Positions 26,018 through 37,393 are shown, counted from the stretch's first letter. The stretch is DNA of 64,000 nt from Pseudonocardia sp. (GCF_029263155.1 NZ_JAJCYB010000027.1:1-64000), one strand, 5' to 3'. Program-made: numbers and translations. Notes: generated by a model not told the origin, from the sequence alone.

Positions 26018-26955
26018 CGGACCGCGCGGCGGGAGAGCGGGTCCATCGCGAGCTGCACGAGCTCGGTGCCGATCGTCGCGAGGACCGCGATCGTGACGAG
26101 CACGAGCAGGCTGCCCTGCACCATGGGGAGGTCCTGGGCCAGGACGGCGTCGTAGAGCAGCCGGCCCAGCCCGGGTACGGCGAAGACGACCTCCACGACG
26201 ACCGAACCCCCGAGCAGCCCCGCGAGGAAGGTGCCCGACAGTGCCGTCACCGACGTCAGCGACCGGCGCGCCGCGTGGATCCACAGCAGCCGCCGCTCGG
26301 ACAGTCCACGGGCTCGCGCCGCGGTGATGTGCAGCGAGCCCAGCACGTCGGCGGTCTCGGCCCGGGTGAGCTGGGCGGCGAGTGCGGTGGGGAACAGCGC
26401 GAGCGTGACGACCGGCAGCACCGCGGCCGCCGGGTCGCCCCAGCCCGCGGCCGGCAGCAGGGGCAGCGCCACCGCGAACACCAGCACCAGCAGCGGGGCG
26501 AGGATGAACTCCGGCACCGCGGCGCCGAGCACCGACAGGGTCGTGACGACCCGGTCGACGGGGCGGCCGGGTCGGCGGGCCGCGGCGACGCCTGCGGGTA
26601 TCCCGACCAGACCGGCCAGCAGCAGCGCGCCGATCGTGAGCAGCGCCGAGACCCCGAGCGCCGCGACGAGCTGCGGGGCGACGGCGGTGCGGGTGGAGAA
26701 CGACAGCCCGAGGTCGCCGCGCACCACCGAGCCGAACCAGAGCAGGTACTGCTGCCACAGCGGGCCGTCGAGGCCCAGCTCCCGGGTCACCCGCTCCGTG
26801 ACCGCCGGGTCGGGCACCGAGTCCGCGATGCGGGAGCGCAGCACCGTGCGGGTGGTGTCCAGGCCGGATGCGCGGGGGAGCAGGAACACCAGCACCGAGG
26901 CGGCCAGCAGGACCAGCGGCAGCGGGAGCAGCCGCCTGCCCAGCGTCCCCGACAC
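26014..26955 (-). CDS. ABC transporter permease, DppB/NikB type
   Basis: 313-residue permease partner of the DppC-type protein. Typical elements: the first helix LLPLPLVLLAASVLVFLLPRA, LGLDGPLWQQYLLWFGSVVRGDLGLSF, and the EAA loop ARARGLSERRLLWIHAARRSLTSVTALSG; GGSVVVEVVFAVPGLGRLLYDAVLAQDLPMVQG is the C-terminal signature. It begins at GTG 26955, one base after the binding-protein gene stops, so the three genes are tightly coupled. Confidence 0.92.
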   Translation of the reverse strand: MSGTLGRRLLPLPLVLLAASVLVFLLPRASGLDTTRTVLRSRIADSVPDPAVTERVTRELGLDGPLWQQYLLWFGSVVRGDLGLSFSTRTAVAPQLVAALGVSALLTIGALLLAGLVGIPAGVAAARRPGRPVDRVVTTLSVLGAAVPEFILAPLLVLVFAVALPLLPAAGWGDPAAAVLPVVTLALFPTALAAQLTRAETADVLGSLHITAARARGLSERRLLWIHAARRSLTSVTALSGTFLAGLLGGSVVVEVVFAVPGLGRLLYDAVLAQDLPMVQGSLLVLVTIAVLATIGTELVQLAMDPLSRRAVR

Positions 26956-26956
26956 C

Positions 26957-28492
26957 TCAGCCCGTTCGCGCCAGCTCCGAGGTGACCAGCACCCGCCCGG
27001 TCGGGTCGGGGACGAACCCCGTGACCCCCCTGGTGGCCGAGCTGTCCACGGTGTGGACCAGCGGCACGCCGACGGCCTCGGCCTCGAGCAGCTGCGCCGC
27101 CTGCGCGAACACGTCCTGGCGGGCGGCGACGTCGGTGACGTCGGCCAGTCCGGCGACCAGCGCGTCGAAGCCGGGCGAGCAGTACCGGTTGAGGTTGTAG
27201 GTTCCGGCGCAGCTGTAGTCGCTGCTCAGCACACCGGCCGCGTCGGGCAGGTCGGTGAGCAGGTTGCGGGAGAGCAGCATCATGTCGTATCGCCCGGCGA
27301 GCACCTCGGGCTCCTGCGCCGCGTAGTCGCCGATCTGGATCTCGGCCGTGACGCCCGCCTCGGCCAGCATGGCCTGCACCGCGGTCGCCAGCGTCGGCAG
27401 CTCCGGGCGGTTCGGGTAGGTCCACAGCCGCACGTCCAACGGGTTGTCCGGTCCGTACCCGGCCTGCGCGAGCAGGGTGGCGGCTCCGGCCGGATCGGCG
27501 GCGGGAGCGGGACCGGTGCCACCCCACGGCACGGCGGGGCCGAAGATCTCCGACGCGGGCAGCGCGGAGCCGGCGAGGGCCTGCTCGGCGAGTGCGGTGC
27601 GGTCGACGGCGAGTGCGACGGCCCGCCGGACGGTGACGTCGGCGAACGGTGGCGCGGCCTGGTTGAGATACACGCTCGCGGTGCGGGGTGTCGGGACGGT
27701 CTGCACCTGGACGTCCGGCGTGGCCTCCAGTTCCAGCACGGCGGGCTCCGGCAGGCCGAGCACGACGTCGACGTCACCGGCGCGGAACGCCAGTGCGCGG
27801 GCCGTCGGGTCCGGGAGGTAGCGCGCGGACACCGAGGCCACCTGGGCCCGCTCGCCCCAGTACTGGTCGAAGCGCTCCAGGGTGATGCCCTGCGTGGTGT
27901 CCGCGGCGGTGATCCGCAGCATGCCGGTGCCGGTGCCGACCACTGAGGGCGGCCCGTCGCCCGCGTACGCCGACGGCGCCAGGATCGCCGTGCCCGGCGC
28001 GCTCAATCGCAATGGCAGGATCGGGTCGGGGGTGCCGGTGCGCACCAGTACCGCGTCCCCGTCCGCCTCGGCGGTGATGCCCGCGGTCGCGATGGCGCGC
28101 GGGGGAGCGGCGACGCCGGTGACGTGGTCGAGCGCCCCGACCACGGCCTCGGCGGTGAGGGGCGACCCGTCGTGGAACGTCACACCCGGGCGCACGGTGA
28201 ACCGCCACGTCGTGGGTTCGGTCTGTTCCCACCCGGTCGCCAGCCCGGGCTGCGGCTGACGGTCGGCGTCGAGGGACACGAGCGTCTCCGTGGCCGCGAG
28301 CTGGGTGAGGAGGAAGGCGTCGTCGGTGTCGATCGCCAGACCCGAGCGCGGCGGGAACTGCAGGCCGAACGTCACCGAGCCGTCCGTGGTGGCGGCTCCG
28401 GTGGACGGGGTGGCCGCGGTGCCGCACGCGGTCAGCACGCCGGTCAGGACGGCGAGCGCGCAGGCCCGGGCTCGGATCGATGCGGGGTGCAC
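26957..28492 (-). CDS. ABC transporter substrate-binding lipoprotein (family 5)
   Basis: 511-residue binding protein of the peptide/nickel/opine SBP family. Lipoprotein signal with lipobox LTAC (C23). Family landmarks: WRFTVRPGVTFHDGSPLTAEAVV, AVALAVDRTALAEQAL, YDMMLLSRNLLTDLPDAAGVLSS. First gene of the set SBP-permease-permease-(TauD), transcribed divergently from an MFS gene with a 143-base AT-richer gap. In opine-type metallophore systems such an importer pairs with an MFS exporter; this is only suggested here by layout. Confidence 0.9.
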   Translation of the reverse strand: MHPASIRARACALAVLTGVLTACGTAATPSTGAATTDGSVTFGLQFPPRSGLAIDTDDAFLLTQLAATETLVSLDADRQPQPGLATGWEQTEPTTWRFTVRPGVTFHDGSPLTAEAVVGALDHVTGVAAPPRAIATAGITAEADGDAVLVRTGTPDPILPLRLSAPGTAILAPSAYAGDGPPSVVGTGTGMLRITAADTTQGITLERFDQYWGERAQVASVSARYLPDPTARALAFRAGDVDVVLGLPEPAVLELEATPDVQVQTVPTPRTASVYLNQAAPPFADVTVRRAVALAVDRTALAEQALAGSALPASEIFGPAVPWGGTGPAPAADPAGAATLLAQAGYGPDNPLDVRLWTYPNRPELPTLATAVQAMLAEAGVTAEIQIGDYAAQEPEVLAGRYDMMLLSRNLLTDLPDAAGVLSSDYSCAGTYNLNRYCSPGFDALVAGLADVTDVAARQDVFAQAAQLLEAEAVGVPLVHTVDSSATRGVTGFVPDPTGRVLVTSELARTG

Positions 28493-28635
28493 GTGGGCGC
28501 CTGCCTCTCACGGGGTGCTGCCGGTTGGGCGGTCGGCGGATTGTGTGGTCGCCGCAAGCGGCGTGTCAACGCTTGTGATACATCTCCTGCACCAGCTATC
28601 TAAGGGCTGTCGCACATATTCTTAAATGCGAATGA

Positions 28636-29895
28636 ATGGTGATTATGGAACGGGACGACGTGCAGAAGCCCTCGCCGCGTCGACCCGCGCGGACCGCGTT
28701 CGGGGCGCTGCCCGGGGTGATGCGCCTGCTCGTGGGCACGCAGCTGGCCTTCAACGTCGGCTTCTACATGGTCGTTCCCTATCTCGCGGTGCACCTCGCG
28801 ACCGACCTCGCCCTCGCCGGTGGTCTCGTGGGGCTCGTGCTGGGCCTGCGCACCTTCAGCCAGCAGGGGCTGTTCGTGGTCGGGGGGACCCTGGCCGACA
28901 GGTGGGGTGCGAAGCCGGTGATCCTGGCCGGATGCGCGCTGCGGGTGGCCGGCTTCCTGCTGCTCGGCGCGGCGACGTCGCTGCCCGGCGTGCTGGCCGG
29001 TGCCCTGCTGACCGGGTTCGCCGCGGCGCTGTTCTCCCCGGCCGTCGAGTCCGCGCTGGCCCGGGAGGCGGGCGAGCTGCCGCCCGCCGGGCCGACCCGC
29101 GCCGACGTCTTCGCGATGTTCGCCGTCAGCGGCCAGGTCGGCACGGTGGTCGGACCCCTCATCGGTGCCGCGCTGCTCCTCATCGACTTCGGGGTGGCCT
29201 GCGCCGTCGCCGCAGCGGCCTTCGTGCTGATCGGCCTGGCCCACCTCCGATGGCTCCCGCACCGCGCCGCGGCGCACGCCGGTGAGCCGGTGCTCGACGG
29301 CTGGGCCGAGGTGCTGCGCAACCGGCGCTTCCTCGTCTTCGCGGCCGGCTACTCGGGCTACCTGCTCTGCTACAACCAGCTCTACCTGGCGCTCCCGGTG
29401 GAGCTGGAGCGCGGCACCGGCGGGCAGGCCGCGCTGGGCTGGCTCTTCGCCCTCGCGGCGGTGATGGTGATCCTCGGGCAGGTGCGCACGACCCGGTGGG
29501 CGCGCCGACGCAGTGTCGAGCAGCCCCTCATGCTCGGATTCGGACTGATGTCGGCGGCCTTCCTGCTCGTCGCCGTCGCGCTGCCCGCATCCCCGGCCGG
29601 GGTCTGGCCGTCGATCGGGTTCGTCGTCCTGCTCACCGCGGGCCAGATGCTGGCCGGGCCCGTGGCCCAGGCGCTGGTGCCCGTGCTCGCCGCCGAGCGC
29701 AGGCTCGGGGCGTACTTCGGCGTGCTCGCCTCGGCCGGAGGGCTCGCCGTGCTCGTCGGCAGCACCGCCGTCGGGGCGTTGCTCGACGTCTCCGTCGCCC
29801 CGCCCGTGCTGGCGTGGCTGGTGCTGGCCGCGGTCCCGCTGGTCAGCGCGGTGGTGATCGGCGCGCTCGCCCGCCGCGGCGCGCTGCGCGGCTGA
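28636..29895 (+). CDS. MFS exporter, divergent to the ABC importer
   Basis: 419-residue major facilitator protein, about 12 membrane helices. Motif A-like loop GGTLADRWGAKPVILAG, then AVESALAREAGELPPAGPTRADVFAMFAVSGQVGTVVGPLIG as in MdtH/drug-efflux types. It is transcribed away from the substrate-binding protein gene. ATG 28636 (MVIMERDD) or the ATG at 28645 may start it. The arrangement resembles export and re-import pairs for small chelators. An alternative is plain drug efflux. Confidence 0.85.
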   Translation: MVIMERDDVQKPSPRRPARTAFGALPGVMRLLVGTQLAFNVGFYMVVPYLAVHLATDLALAGGLVGLVLGLRTFSQQGLFVVGGTLADRWGAKPVILAGCALRVAGFLLLGAATSLPGVLAGALLTGFAAALFSPAVESALAREAGELPPAGPTRADVFAMFAVSGQVGTVVGPLIGAALLLIDFGVACAVAAAAFVLIGLAHLRWLPHRAAAHAGEPVLDGWAEVLRNRRFLVFAAGYSGYLLCYNQLYLALPVELERGTGGQAALGWLFALAAVMVILGQVRTTRWARRRSVEQPLMLGFGLMSAAFLLVAVALPASPAGVWPSIGFVVLLTAGQMLAGPVAQALVPVLAAERRLGAYFGVLASAGGLAVLVGSTAVGALLDVSVAPPVLAWLVLAAVPLVSAVVIGALARRGALRG

Positions 29896-29903
29896 GCCCC
29901 GCG

Positions 29904-31343
<1,440 letters not shown>

Positions 31344-31399
31344 TCACCACGGTGTTCCCGCAGGTCATGGCTTCGGCCGGGGAGCATGCGCCGCGACGG

Positions 31400-31419
31400 G
31401 GGGCTTGCCGCAAGACCCC
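31400..31419 (-). promoter_or_regulatory. Rifamycin-associated element (RAE) upstream of rox
   Basis: The palindrome with core CTTGCCGCAAG (31404-31414) flanked by GGGG and CCCC reads, on the minus strand, GGGGTCTTGCGGCAAGCCCC. This matches the conserved RAE found before rifamycin-inactivation genes in actinomycetes. It lies 69 bases before the rox start and just downstream of a possible -10 (TATAGC, 31426-31431). Confidence 0.8.
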
Positions 31420-31718
31420 TGGCGCGCTATAGGTTGGGGGAGCCGCCGGAGCCTGGCGGCGCAGGCCCGTCATCCGGGCCCGTCATCCGCGGCGCGGGCA
31501 TCGTCGGCCCGGCGCGCATCGCACGGCCGCGCACTCGGCAGACCTCGCGGCCGCCGCCGCCCGATCGCCCGGGGTCGAGGTCGCCCACGGACGGGGACGT
31601 CGGGGACCGGGACCGCCCGGGACGTGGCGGCCGGGCACGGACCGCGACCCGGCCGGGGCCACCGGGCGCCCGCACCCGCCACGGGGCGTGATCACGCACT
31701 CATTGTCGAGGCCCATCA
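31420..31718. other. Gene-free stretch between rox promoter and TauE-like gene
   Basis: No convincing gene. Very GC-rich; contains a short tandem direct repeat CCCGTCATCCG (two copies, about 31467-31490). It should hold the rox -35 region and the promoter of the downstream TauE/SafE gene. Confidence 0.5.
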
Positions 31719-32555
31719 ATGACCGTACATTTCGGAGGCGATGTTCCTGACATGGGGGAAGGGCGGGTGACGCGTGGCGCAGCTGCGGCATCGGGCCTGC
31801 TGATCGGCCTCGTGATCGGTGGGCTCGGCGGCGGTGGCGGCGTGCTGGCCGTCCCGCTCCTGGTCTACGTGCTGGGTCAGAGCGCGCAGGACGCGACCAC
31901 GGGCAGCATCGTCATCGTCGGTGTGACAGCCCTTGCCGGGGTGCTGGCGCGCCTGCGGTGCGGGTCGGTGCACTGGCGGACCGGTCTCGGGCTCGCCGCC
32001 GCGGGCGTGCCCGCGGCAGCCCTGGGCTCCCTGCTCAACCAGCGTGTCGCCGAGCCGGTCCTGTTGCTGTCGTTCGCGGCGCTGACCGTGCTCGCCGCCG
32101 CGGCGATGATCGCGGACCTCGGCCCCGCGCCGGACGTCGACCCTCCCGCGCGGGGCGCCGTCGCGGTGCGGGCCCGCCCGTCGACCCGTGCGGTGGTCGG
32201 CTGCGGGCTGGTGATCGGCGTGCTGACCGGTTACCTCGGCGTCGGCGGCGGGTTCCTGCTCGTGCCCGCGCTGGCGATCGGGCTGCGGATGCCGATGAGG
32301 GCGGCGGTCGGCACGTCGCTGCTGGTCATCGTCGTCAACTCGGTGGCGGCGTTCACGGTGCGGACCGGGTCGGCGGCCGACCTGGACTGGGCCGTGCTCG
32401 TGCCGTTCACCCTCACCGCGGTGCTGGCGAGCTTCGCCGGACGGCGGTTGGCCGGCCGGATGTCCGGGGTCGCGCTCACCCGGACCTTCGCCGGGATGCT
32501 GCTGGCCGTGGGTGGGTTCGTCGCCGTCGAGAGCGTGGTCGCCCTCGCGTCGTGA
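31719..32555 (+). CDS. TauE/SafE-family sulfite/organic anion exporter
   Basis: 278-residue membrane protein with about eight helices and the internal repeat of the family: SGLLIGLVIGGLGGGGGVLAVPLLVYVLG in the first half and GLVIGVLTGYLGVGGGFLLVPALAIGL in the second (GGGG and GVGGG loops). Members export sulfite, sulfoacetate or related anions. The start is uncertain: ATG 31719, ATG 31752, or GTG 31767 with GGAAGGGCG in front are all in frame, and family homology begins after the last. Confidence 0.87.
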   Translation: MTVHFGGDVPDMGEGRVTRGAAAASGLLIGLVIGGLGGGGGVLAVPLLVYVLGQSAQDATTGSIVIVGVTALAGVLARLRCGSVHWRTGLGLAAAGVPAAALGSLLNQRVAEPVLLLSFAALTVLAAAAMIADLGPAPDVDPPARGAVAVRARPSTRAVVGCGLVIGVLTGYLGVGGGFLLVPALAIGLRMPMRAAVGTSLLVIVVNSVAAFTVRTGSAADLDWAVLVPFTLTAVLASFAGRRLAGRMSGVALTRTFAGMLLAVGGFVAVESVVALAS

Positions 32556-32661
32556 CGGTTCGCCGCCACGATCGGGTGGAGCGACCCCACGACGGTGTCC
32601 GGACGGCCCCGCCTCGGCTACAACGGGTGCTCCATCGTCGACGTCGGGGGACGGCAGCGCC

Positions 32662-32904
32662 ATGAAGACCGCTTCGCACACCGGGCCGGCCCACTCCGCG
32701 GCCGGCGACCGCCCCGGCTGGGGTCCGACGCCGCGCTCCCGACGCTCCTACGTCGGGCGCCGCGACGGCCGGGTCATGACGGCTCTGCGCGGCCTCGCCT
32801 ACGTGCTGACGTCGCTGGCGAGCGCGGTCTTCCTGGCGCTGGTCGTCTACGGCACGGTCCAGTTCGCCCAGCTCCGGGACGCCTTCGCGGTCCTCACCCC
32901 CTGA
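32662..32904 (+). CDS. Small single-pass membrane protein, unknown function
   Basis: 80-residue protein not recognised as a known family. The N-terminal half is hydrophilic and basic (PTPRSRRSYVGRRDGR); the C-terminal half has one membrane helix (GLAYVLTSLASAVFLALVVYGTVQFA). ATG 32662 is preceded by GGGGGACGG. Codon use fits the surrounding genes. It stands alone between the TauE-like gene and the convergent acyltransferase-like gene. Confidence 0.6.
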   Translation: MKTASHTGPAHSAAGDRPGWGPTPRSRRSYVGRRDGRVMTALRGLAYVLTSLASAVFLALVVYGTVQFAQLRDAFAVLTP

Positions 32905-32949
32905 CCGGCCCCGAACCGTGCCGGGCGCGACGACCGGCTCCCGGCGTGG

Positions 32950-33987
32950 TCAGGACGCCAGCATCTCGGCGATCACCGCGTCGATGGCGGCCGGGTCCTC
33001 GGGTCGCAGCCCGAACATGCCGAAGTGGCCCATCGGGGTCTCGATCGGCCGGTAGTGCCCGTTCGGAAGGAGCTCGGCGTCGGCCCGGCAGTCCTCCGGT
33101 GGGAAGAACAGGTCCTCGGAGAAGGGCACCACGAAGAACTGGGCGCTGATCTTCGCCAGCGCGGCGGCGAGGTCGCCGCCGGTGTGGGCGGAGATGTCGC
33201 CCGCGCGCCACTTGCGGCCCTGCGTCAGGAGGTTGTTCGGATCCATCGGCGCGAAGTATCCGCGGATGAAGCCCTGCCGGAAGTCGTCGGCGGAGGCGAA
33301 GCCGAGGCCGCGCCACAGCTCGTCGCGATAGAACGCGGCCGAGAGCCCCATCAGCGAGAACCCCACCGACATCCGCGCCAGGCCCAGGCGGACCTCCGAG
33401 GCGTCGTCGTAGAAGCCGTCGCGGAACGCCGGGTCCGAGGTCAGCAGCTCGGACCAGGTGTCGATGAAGATCTGGTTGTGCAGCGGCATGCGGGCGGTGC
33501 CGGCGAACGCGGCGGCGCGGGGCACCATGTCCGGGAACCGCACGGCCCACTCGTAGGTCTGCTGTGCGCCCATCGACCAGCCGAGCACGGCCTGCAACTG
33601 CTCGATGCCGAAGTGCTCGGTGACGAGCCGGTGCTGCGCGATCACGTCGTCGGCGATCGCGACGGGCGGGAACTGGCCGCGGTCGAACGGTGCGGGCGTG
33701 TTCGACGGGCTGGAGGAGAAGCCGCCGCCGAACTGGCCGGGCAGGATCACGAAGTGCGTTGCGGGGTCCAGCGGCCGGCCCGGGCCCACGTAGTTCTCCA
33801 TGAACGCCGACGTGCCGGAGAACATGTGCGGCGCCAGCACGGCGTTGTCCCTGGCCGAGTTCAACGTCCCGAGCGTCTTGTAGCCCAGGCGCGCGCCGGG
33901 GATCGTGTACCCGGTGGTGAGCGAGAAGTTGCCCAGCTCGAAGAACTCGTGCTTCCCGTGGACCTCGTCGGTGTAGTGGCCGGACAT
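32950..33987 (-). CDS. Homoserine O-acetyltransferase-like alpha/beta hydrolase
   Basis: 345-residue alpha/beta-hydrolase of the MetX-like group. Nucleophile serine in VLGWSMGAQQTYEWAVRFPDMV, oxyanion region HMFSGTSAFMENYVG, acid in VPFSEDLFFPPEDC, histidine in MGHFGMFGL. True MetX has a longer lid and feeds methionine synthesis; no such gene is nearby. It follows the nitrile hydratase operon on the same strand after a hairpin, with GGGAGA before ATG 33987. It may hydrolyse or transfer acyl groups from acids made by that operon. Confidence 0.8.
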   Translation of the reverse strand: MSGHYTDEVHGKHEFFELGNFSLTTGYTIPGARLGYKTLGTLNSARDNAVLAPHMFSGTSAFMENYVGPGRPLDPATHFVILPGQFGGGFSSSPSNTPAPFDRGQFPPVAIADDVIAQHRLVTEHFGIEQLQAVLGWSMGAQQTYEWAVRFPDMVPRAAAFAGTARMPLHNQIFIDTWSELLTSDPAFRDGFYDDASEVRLGLARMSVGFSLMGLSAAFYRDELWRGLGFASADDFRQGFIRGYFAPMDPNNLLTQGRKWRAGDISAHTGGDLAAALAKISAQFFVVPFSEDLFFPPEDCRADAELLPNGHYRPIETPMGHFGMFGLRPEDPAAIDAVIAEMLAS

Positions 33988-34085
33988 GGAATCTCCCTCG
34001 GCGTCGGGGGCGACATGGTCGCGCAGGACATTACCGGGCGGCCAGGAGATGTGCTGCGCCCACGAGCGCACCGGCGTCGTGCCCG

Positions 34086-34111
34086 CGCACCGGCGCCGTG
34101 ACGCCGGTGCG
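34086..34111. terminator. Hairpin terminator after nitrile hydratase operon
   Basis: 10-bp perfect stem CGCACCGGCG (34086-34095) with CGCCGGTGCG (34102-34111), 6-base loop, 30 bases after the stop of the accessory gene. A second copy of the right arm (ACGCCGGTGCGGTC) follows nearby. Confidence 0.65.
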
Positions 34112-34141
34112 GTCATCACGACGCCGGTGCGGTCGGCGACG

Positions 34142-34549
34142 TCAGCGGGCGGGGTCCACCGCCACCGGCTCGCGGTGGGCCTCGTGGTGGTTGGCGTTGC
34201 GCGGGGTCGCGAGGACGGCCTTCGTCCGGTCGTCGAGCGCGGCGTCGGACAGCGCGCCGTTGCCCGCGAGCACGGTCTCCAGCGCCTCCAGCCAGTGCTC
34301 GTAGTACGACCAGGGCTCGACGCCGCCGTCGGCCTCCCACCTTTTGATCGAGTCGATCAGGGAGAGCTGGAACTCGCTCCACTCGTACTGGCCGTTGTGG
34401 TAGGCCGCCACGGCCATCGCGAACGCGCGGAGCTCCCACGGGTGGTCGAAGGACCGGTCGGCGTCGGAGCCGCCCGGGAGGTCGCACACCAGCGACTCCA
34501 CCCGACGTCGTGCGTCGCCCAGCTCGGTGGCCGTCTGGCGGAACGCCAT
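34142..34549 (-). CDS. Nitrile hydratase accessory/activator protein
   Basis: 135-residue protein related to the beta-subunit N-terminal half (FDHPWELRAFAMAVAAYHNGQYEWSEFQLSLIDSI, YYEHWLEALETVLAGNGAL). Small proteins of this type (P14K/NhlE-like) insert cobalt into the alpha subunit by subunit exchange. Position after alpha and beta is standard. ATG 34549 overlaps the alpha stop by one base (TGATG). Confidence 0.92.
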   Translation of the reverse strand: MAFRQTATELGDARRRVESLVCDLPGGSDADRSFDHPWELRAFAMAVAAYHNGQYEWSEFQLSLIDSIKRWEADGGVEPWSYYEHWLEALETVLAGNGALSDAALDDRTKAVLATPRNANHHEAHREPVAVDPAR

Positions 34550-35148
34550 CAGGCCGCCTTGACCGGGCCGACGCCGATCATCGAGTCCCGGGTGACCAGT
34601 GCGGCGAGTGCCTTCTCGTCCATGCCCTCGGTGCCGGCCGGGCGCTGCGGGAGCACCCAGTAGCGCATCTCCGACGAGGAGTCCCACACGCGGACCTCGA
34701 CCGAGTCGGGCACGTCGAAGCCGAAGTCCTCGCGCAGCACCTTGCGGGGCTCGCGGACGATCCGCGAGCGGAACTCCGGGCCCTTGTACCAGTTCGGGGG
34801 CAGCCCGAGCACCGGCCACGGGTAGCACGAGCACAGCGTGCAGGTGATGACGTTGTGCACGGTGTCGGTGTTCTCGACCGCGACCATGTCCTCGCCCTGC
34901 AGTCCACCGATGCCCAGCTCGGCGCACGCCTCGCTGGCGTTCGCGACCAGCCGCTTCTTGAACTCGGCGTCGGTCCACGCCTTGGCGACGACCGACGCAC
35001 CCAGCTGCGGGCCGACCTCGTTCTCGTAGATCTCCACGAGGCGGTCGACCGCCGCCGTCGTCATGATGCCCTTCTCGATCATGATCGATTCCAGCGCCTT
35101 GACGCGGGCGGCGATCTCCTCGGGCGTGTAGATCTTCGCGCTGCTCAT
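34549..35148 (-). CDS. nthA: Nitrile hydratase alpha subunit, cobalt type
   Basis: 199-residue catalytic subunit converting nitriles to amides. The metal-binding claw is C103-T-L-C106-S-C108; threonine in CTLCSC marks the cobalt-type enzyme, where iron types have CSLCSC. It is followed by [30 protein letters not shown], identical in style to the Pseudonocardia thermophila enzyme. Two of the cysteines would be oxidised to sulfinic and sulfenic acid. Gene order beta-alpha-activator is that of Co-type clusters. Confidence 0.97.
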   Translation of the reverse strand: MSSAKIYTPEEIAARVKALESIMIEKGIMTTAAVDRLVEIYENEVGPQLGASVVAKAWTDAEFKKRLVANASEACAELGIGGLQGEDMVAVENTDTVHNVITCTLCSCYPWPVLGLPPNWYKGPEFRSRIVREPRKVLREDFGFDVPDSVEVRVWDSSSEMRYWVLPQRPAGTEGMDEKALAALVTRDSMIGVGPVKAA

Positions 35149-35849
35149 CAGGCTGCCTTCTCTGCGGTGGTGGCGGGGACGATGTAGGGCTCCCAGACGT
35201 CGAAGTACACGACGCCGTTGGGCTCGGCGGCCTCCGCGCCCCAGAGCTCGGTGTTGGTGAACTTGACCGTGTAGACGTGCTCGGGCGCGTCCGGCCCGCC
35301 GTTGCCCGCGCTGTCGGGGTAGATGAACGTGCCGTGCGCCAGGTCGATCACGCCGGTCTTGCCGCGGATGTAACGGGCCTTGCGGGTGTGGCCGTAGGGG
35401 CTGTCGTCGACGACGGTGACGGTGTCGCCGACGGCGAACTGCGCGACCTTGTCCGACGGCCGCGCCGCGGGGGCACCGGCCTTGACGACACCGTCGACGA
35501 AGGCCATCAGGTCGGGATCGTCGCGCTCGGGCATCGGCGCGTCGGGGTTCTCGAGGTAGTACTGCATGCGCTTGTCGATCTCGGCCTCGTCGAGGGTGCC
35601 CTTGGCGACGCCGTAGTGCTCGATCGCGTGTATCCAGTGCTCGTAGTAGGGCGAGAGCAGGTAGACGGCCGGATGCATCTTCTCGATGCCGTGGCGGAAC
35701 GCGTCGATGCCGAAGAAGCCGGCCCGGAAGGTCATGGAGAACATGGCGAACGCCGCCTTCTCCCACTCCGCCCGGTACACCGGCTCGGACTCCGGTACCG
35801 GGACGGGACCGAGACCGTCGGTCCCTCCGAGGTCGTGCACGCCGTTCAT
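35148..35849 (-). CDS. nthB: Nitrile hydratase beta subunit
   Basis: 233-residue partner subunit. It opens [16 protein letters not shown], the beta-subunit hallmark whose residues reach the active site, and ends with an SH3-like barrel ([57 protein letters not shown]). It overlaps the amidase stop by ATGA and the alpha start by one base, so the three are translationally coupled. Confidence 0.96.
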   Translation of the reverse strand: MNGVHDLGGTDGLGPVPVPESEPVYRAEWEKAAFAMFSMTFRAGFFGIDAFRHGIEKMHPAVYLLSPYYEHWIHAIEHYGVAKGTLDEAEIDKRMQYYLENPDAPMPERDDPDLMAFVDGVVKAGAPAARPSDKVAQFAVGDTVTVVDDSPYGHTRKARYIRGKTGVIDLAHGTFIYPDSAGNGGPDAPEHVYTVKFTNTELWGAEAAEPNGVVYFDVWEPYIVPATTAEKAA

Positions 35850-37393
35850 GCCTGGCTCCCTGCGCTTGCGGTGGTCGGCGTCGGGAAGCCCCCGACCGCC
35901 TGCTCGAACGTGTTCGCGACGCGCAGCACCGTGGCGTCGTCGAACTGCCTGCCGATGATCATCATTCCGGTGGGAAGGCCGTTGACCTGGCCCGCGGGCA
36001 CCGAGCAGGCCGGGTGGCCGGTGACGTCGGTGACGCAGGTGTTGGCGACCATCTCCAACGCGCGGGGGATGACCTCCTCGCGGGGGGCGCCGTCCGGCGG
36101 GATGGCGGTGGCCTGCATCGGCAGGGTCGGCATCACGAGCACGTCGTAGCGCGCGAGCGCCTCGTCGTAGGCCCGGCGCAGCTCGTAGGCGAGGTTCTGC
36201 GCCATCCCGTAGTGCTTGCCCTGGTGGGTGGTGAGCGCGTACTTCCCGGCCAGCAGCACGAGCTTGACGGTCTCGGAGAACTGGCTGCCGTCGCCGCGCC
36301 ACTGGTTGCCGTAGTGCTCCATGACCTCCGGGTCGTAGAGGCCCTTCCAGTTCAGGCCGTAGCCGTTGAGGTCGACCATCTGCGAGGCCGGGCCCTCGAC
36401 GGCGATGACGTCCCAGATCCGCGCACCGTGGGAGTGCCAGGGGATCGAGACGTTCTCGGCGCTCAGCCCGGCCCCGACGAGCGTGTCGACGGCCGCGCGC
36501 ACCGCGTCGTCGACGCCCTGTTCGGAGTTGGCGTGCCCGAATCCCTCGGACACCACGCCGATGCGCAGCCCCTCGGCGCCGCGGGCGATCGCGGCCACGT
36601 AGTCGTCGGGGACCAGGTCCCGCGGCTGGCGCGGGTCGAGCCCGTCCGGGCCGGCGATCACGGTGAGCACCAGCGCCGCGTCGGCGACGGTGCGGGTGAT
36701 CGGGCCGACGTGGTCGATCGTCTGCTCGATCGGGAACGCGCCGGTGTAGGGCACCAGTCCCCAGGTCGGCTTGTGCCCGACGGTGCCGGTGTAGGCGCTC
36801 GGGATGCGCACCGAGCCGCCCTGGTCGCCGCCGGTGGAGACGTCGACGATACCGGCCATGACCAGCGCCGCGCTGCCGCTCGACGAGCCGCCCGCGGACC
36901 GCGTCTCGTCCCAGGGGTTGCGGACCGGCCCGGTGCGGGAGGTGTGCGAGCCGCCGGAGAAGCAGAGGTCCTCGCAGACCGACTTCCCGGCGACGGTGGC
37001 GCCCGCGGCGAGCATGCGGGTGACGACGGTGGCGTCGCGCAGCGGGGTGTAGCCCTCGATCGTCTTCGAGCCGTTCATCATCGGCACGCCCGCGACGGCA
37101 GTGTTGTCCTTGACGGCCACGGTCTTCCCGGCCAGCGGGCCCTCCCCGCTGCCGGTCACCTCGCACGTCACGTACCAGGCGTTGTACGGGTTGTCCGCGG
37201 GCTCGGGGCGGGACCAGGACCGCTCGGGCATCGATGGGACGGAGGCGGCGTAGAGCTCCTCCACGGCGTCCCAGGACGCGAGCAGCCCGTGCACCATGGG
37301 CGAGAATGAGGCGATGTCGGCGTCGTCGAGACCGAGGCCGTAGTGCGAGGCGACCGCTTTCAGGTCGTCGGGATCAGGGGGGCGTACGGGCAT
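35846..37393 (-). CDS. Amidase of the nitrile hydratase operon
   Basis: 515-residue amidase-signature enzyme that hydrolyses the amide made by nitrile hydratase to acid and ammonia. Triad K95 ([10 protein letters not shown]), S170 (AGGSSSGSA) and S194 ([13 protein letters not shown]); numbering is one less than in Rhodococcus nitrile-cluster amidase. First gene of the operon: GGAGG ribosome-binding site before ATG 37393, and a good promoter 35 bases upstream. Confidence 0.95.
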   Translation of the reverse strand: MPVRPPDPDDLKAVASHYGLGLDDADIASFSPMVHGLLASWDAVEELYAASVPSMPERSWSRPEPADNPYNAWYVTCEVTGSGEGPLAGKTVAVKDNTAVAGVPMMNGSKTIEGYTPLRDATVVTRMLAAGATVAGKSVCEDLCFSGGSHTSRTGPVRNPWDETRSAGGSSSGSAALVMAGIVDVSTGGDQGGSVRIPSAYTGTVGHKPTWGLVPYTGAFPIEQTIDHVGPITRTVADAALVLTVIAGPDGLDPRQPRDLVPDDYVAAIARGAEGLRIGVVSEGFGHANSEQGVDDAVRAAVDTLVGAGLSAENVSIPWHSHGARIWDVIAVEGPASQMVDLNGYGLNWKGLYDPEVMEHYGNQWRGDGSQFSETVKLVLLAGKYALTTHQGKHYGMAQNLAYELRRAYDEALARYDVLVMPTLPMQATAIPPDGAPREEVIPRALEMVANTCVTDVTGHPACSVPAGQVNGLPTGMMIIGRQFDDATVLRVANTFEQAVGGFPTPTTASAGSQA

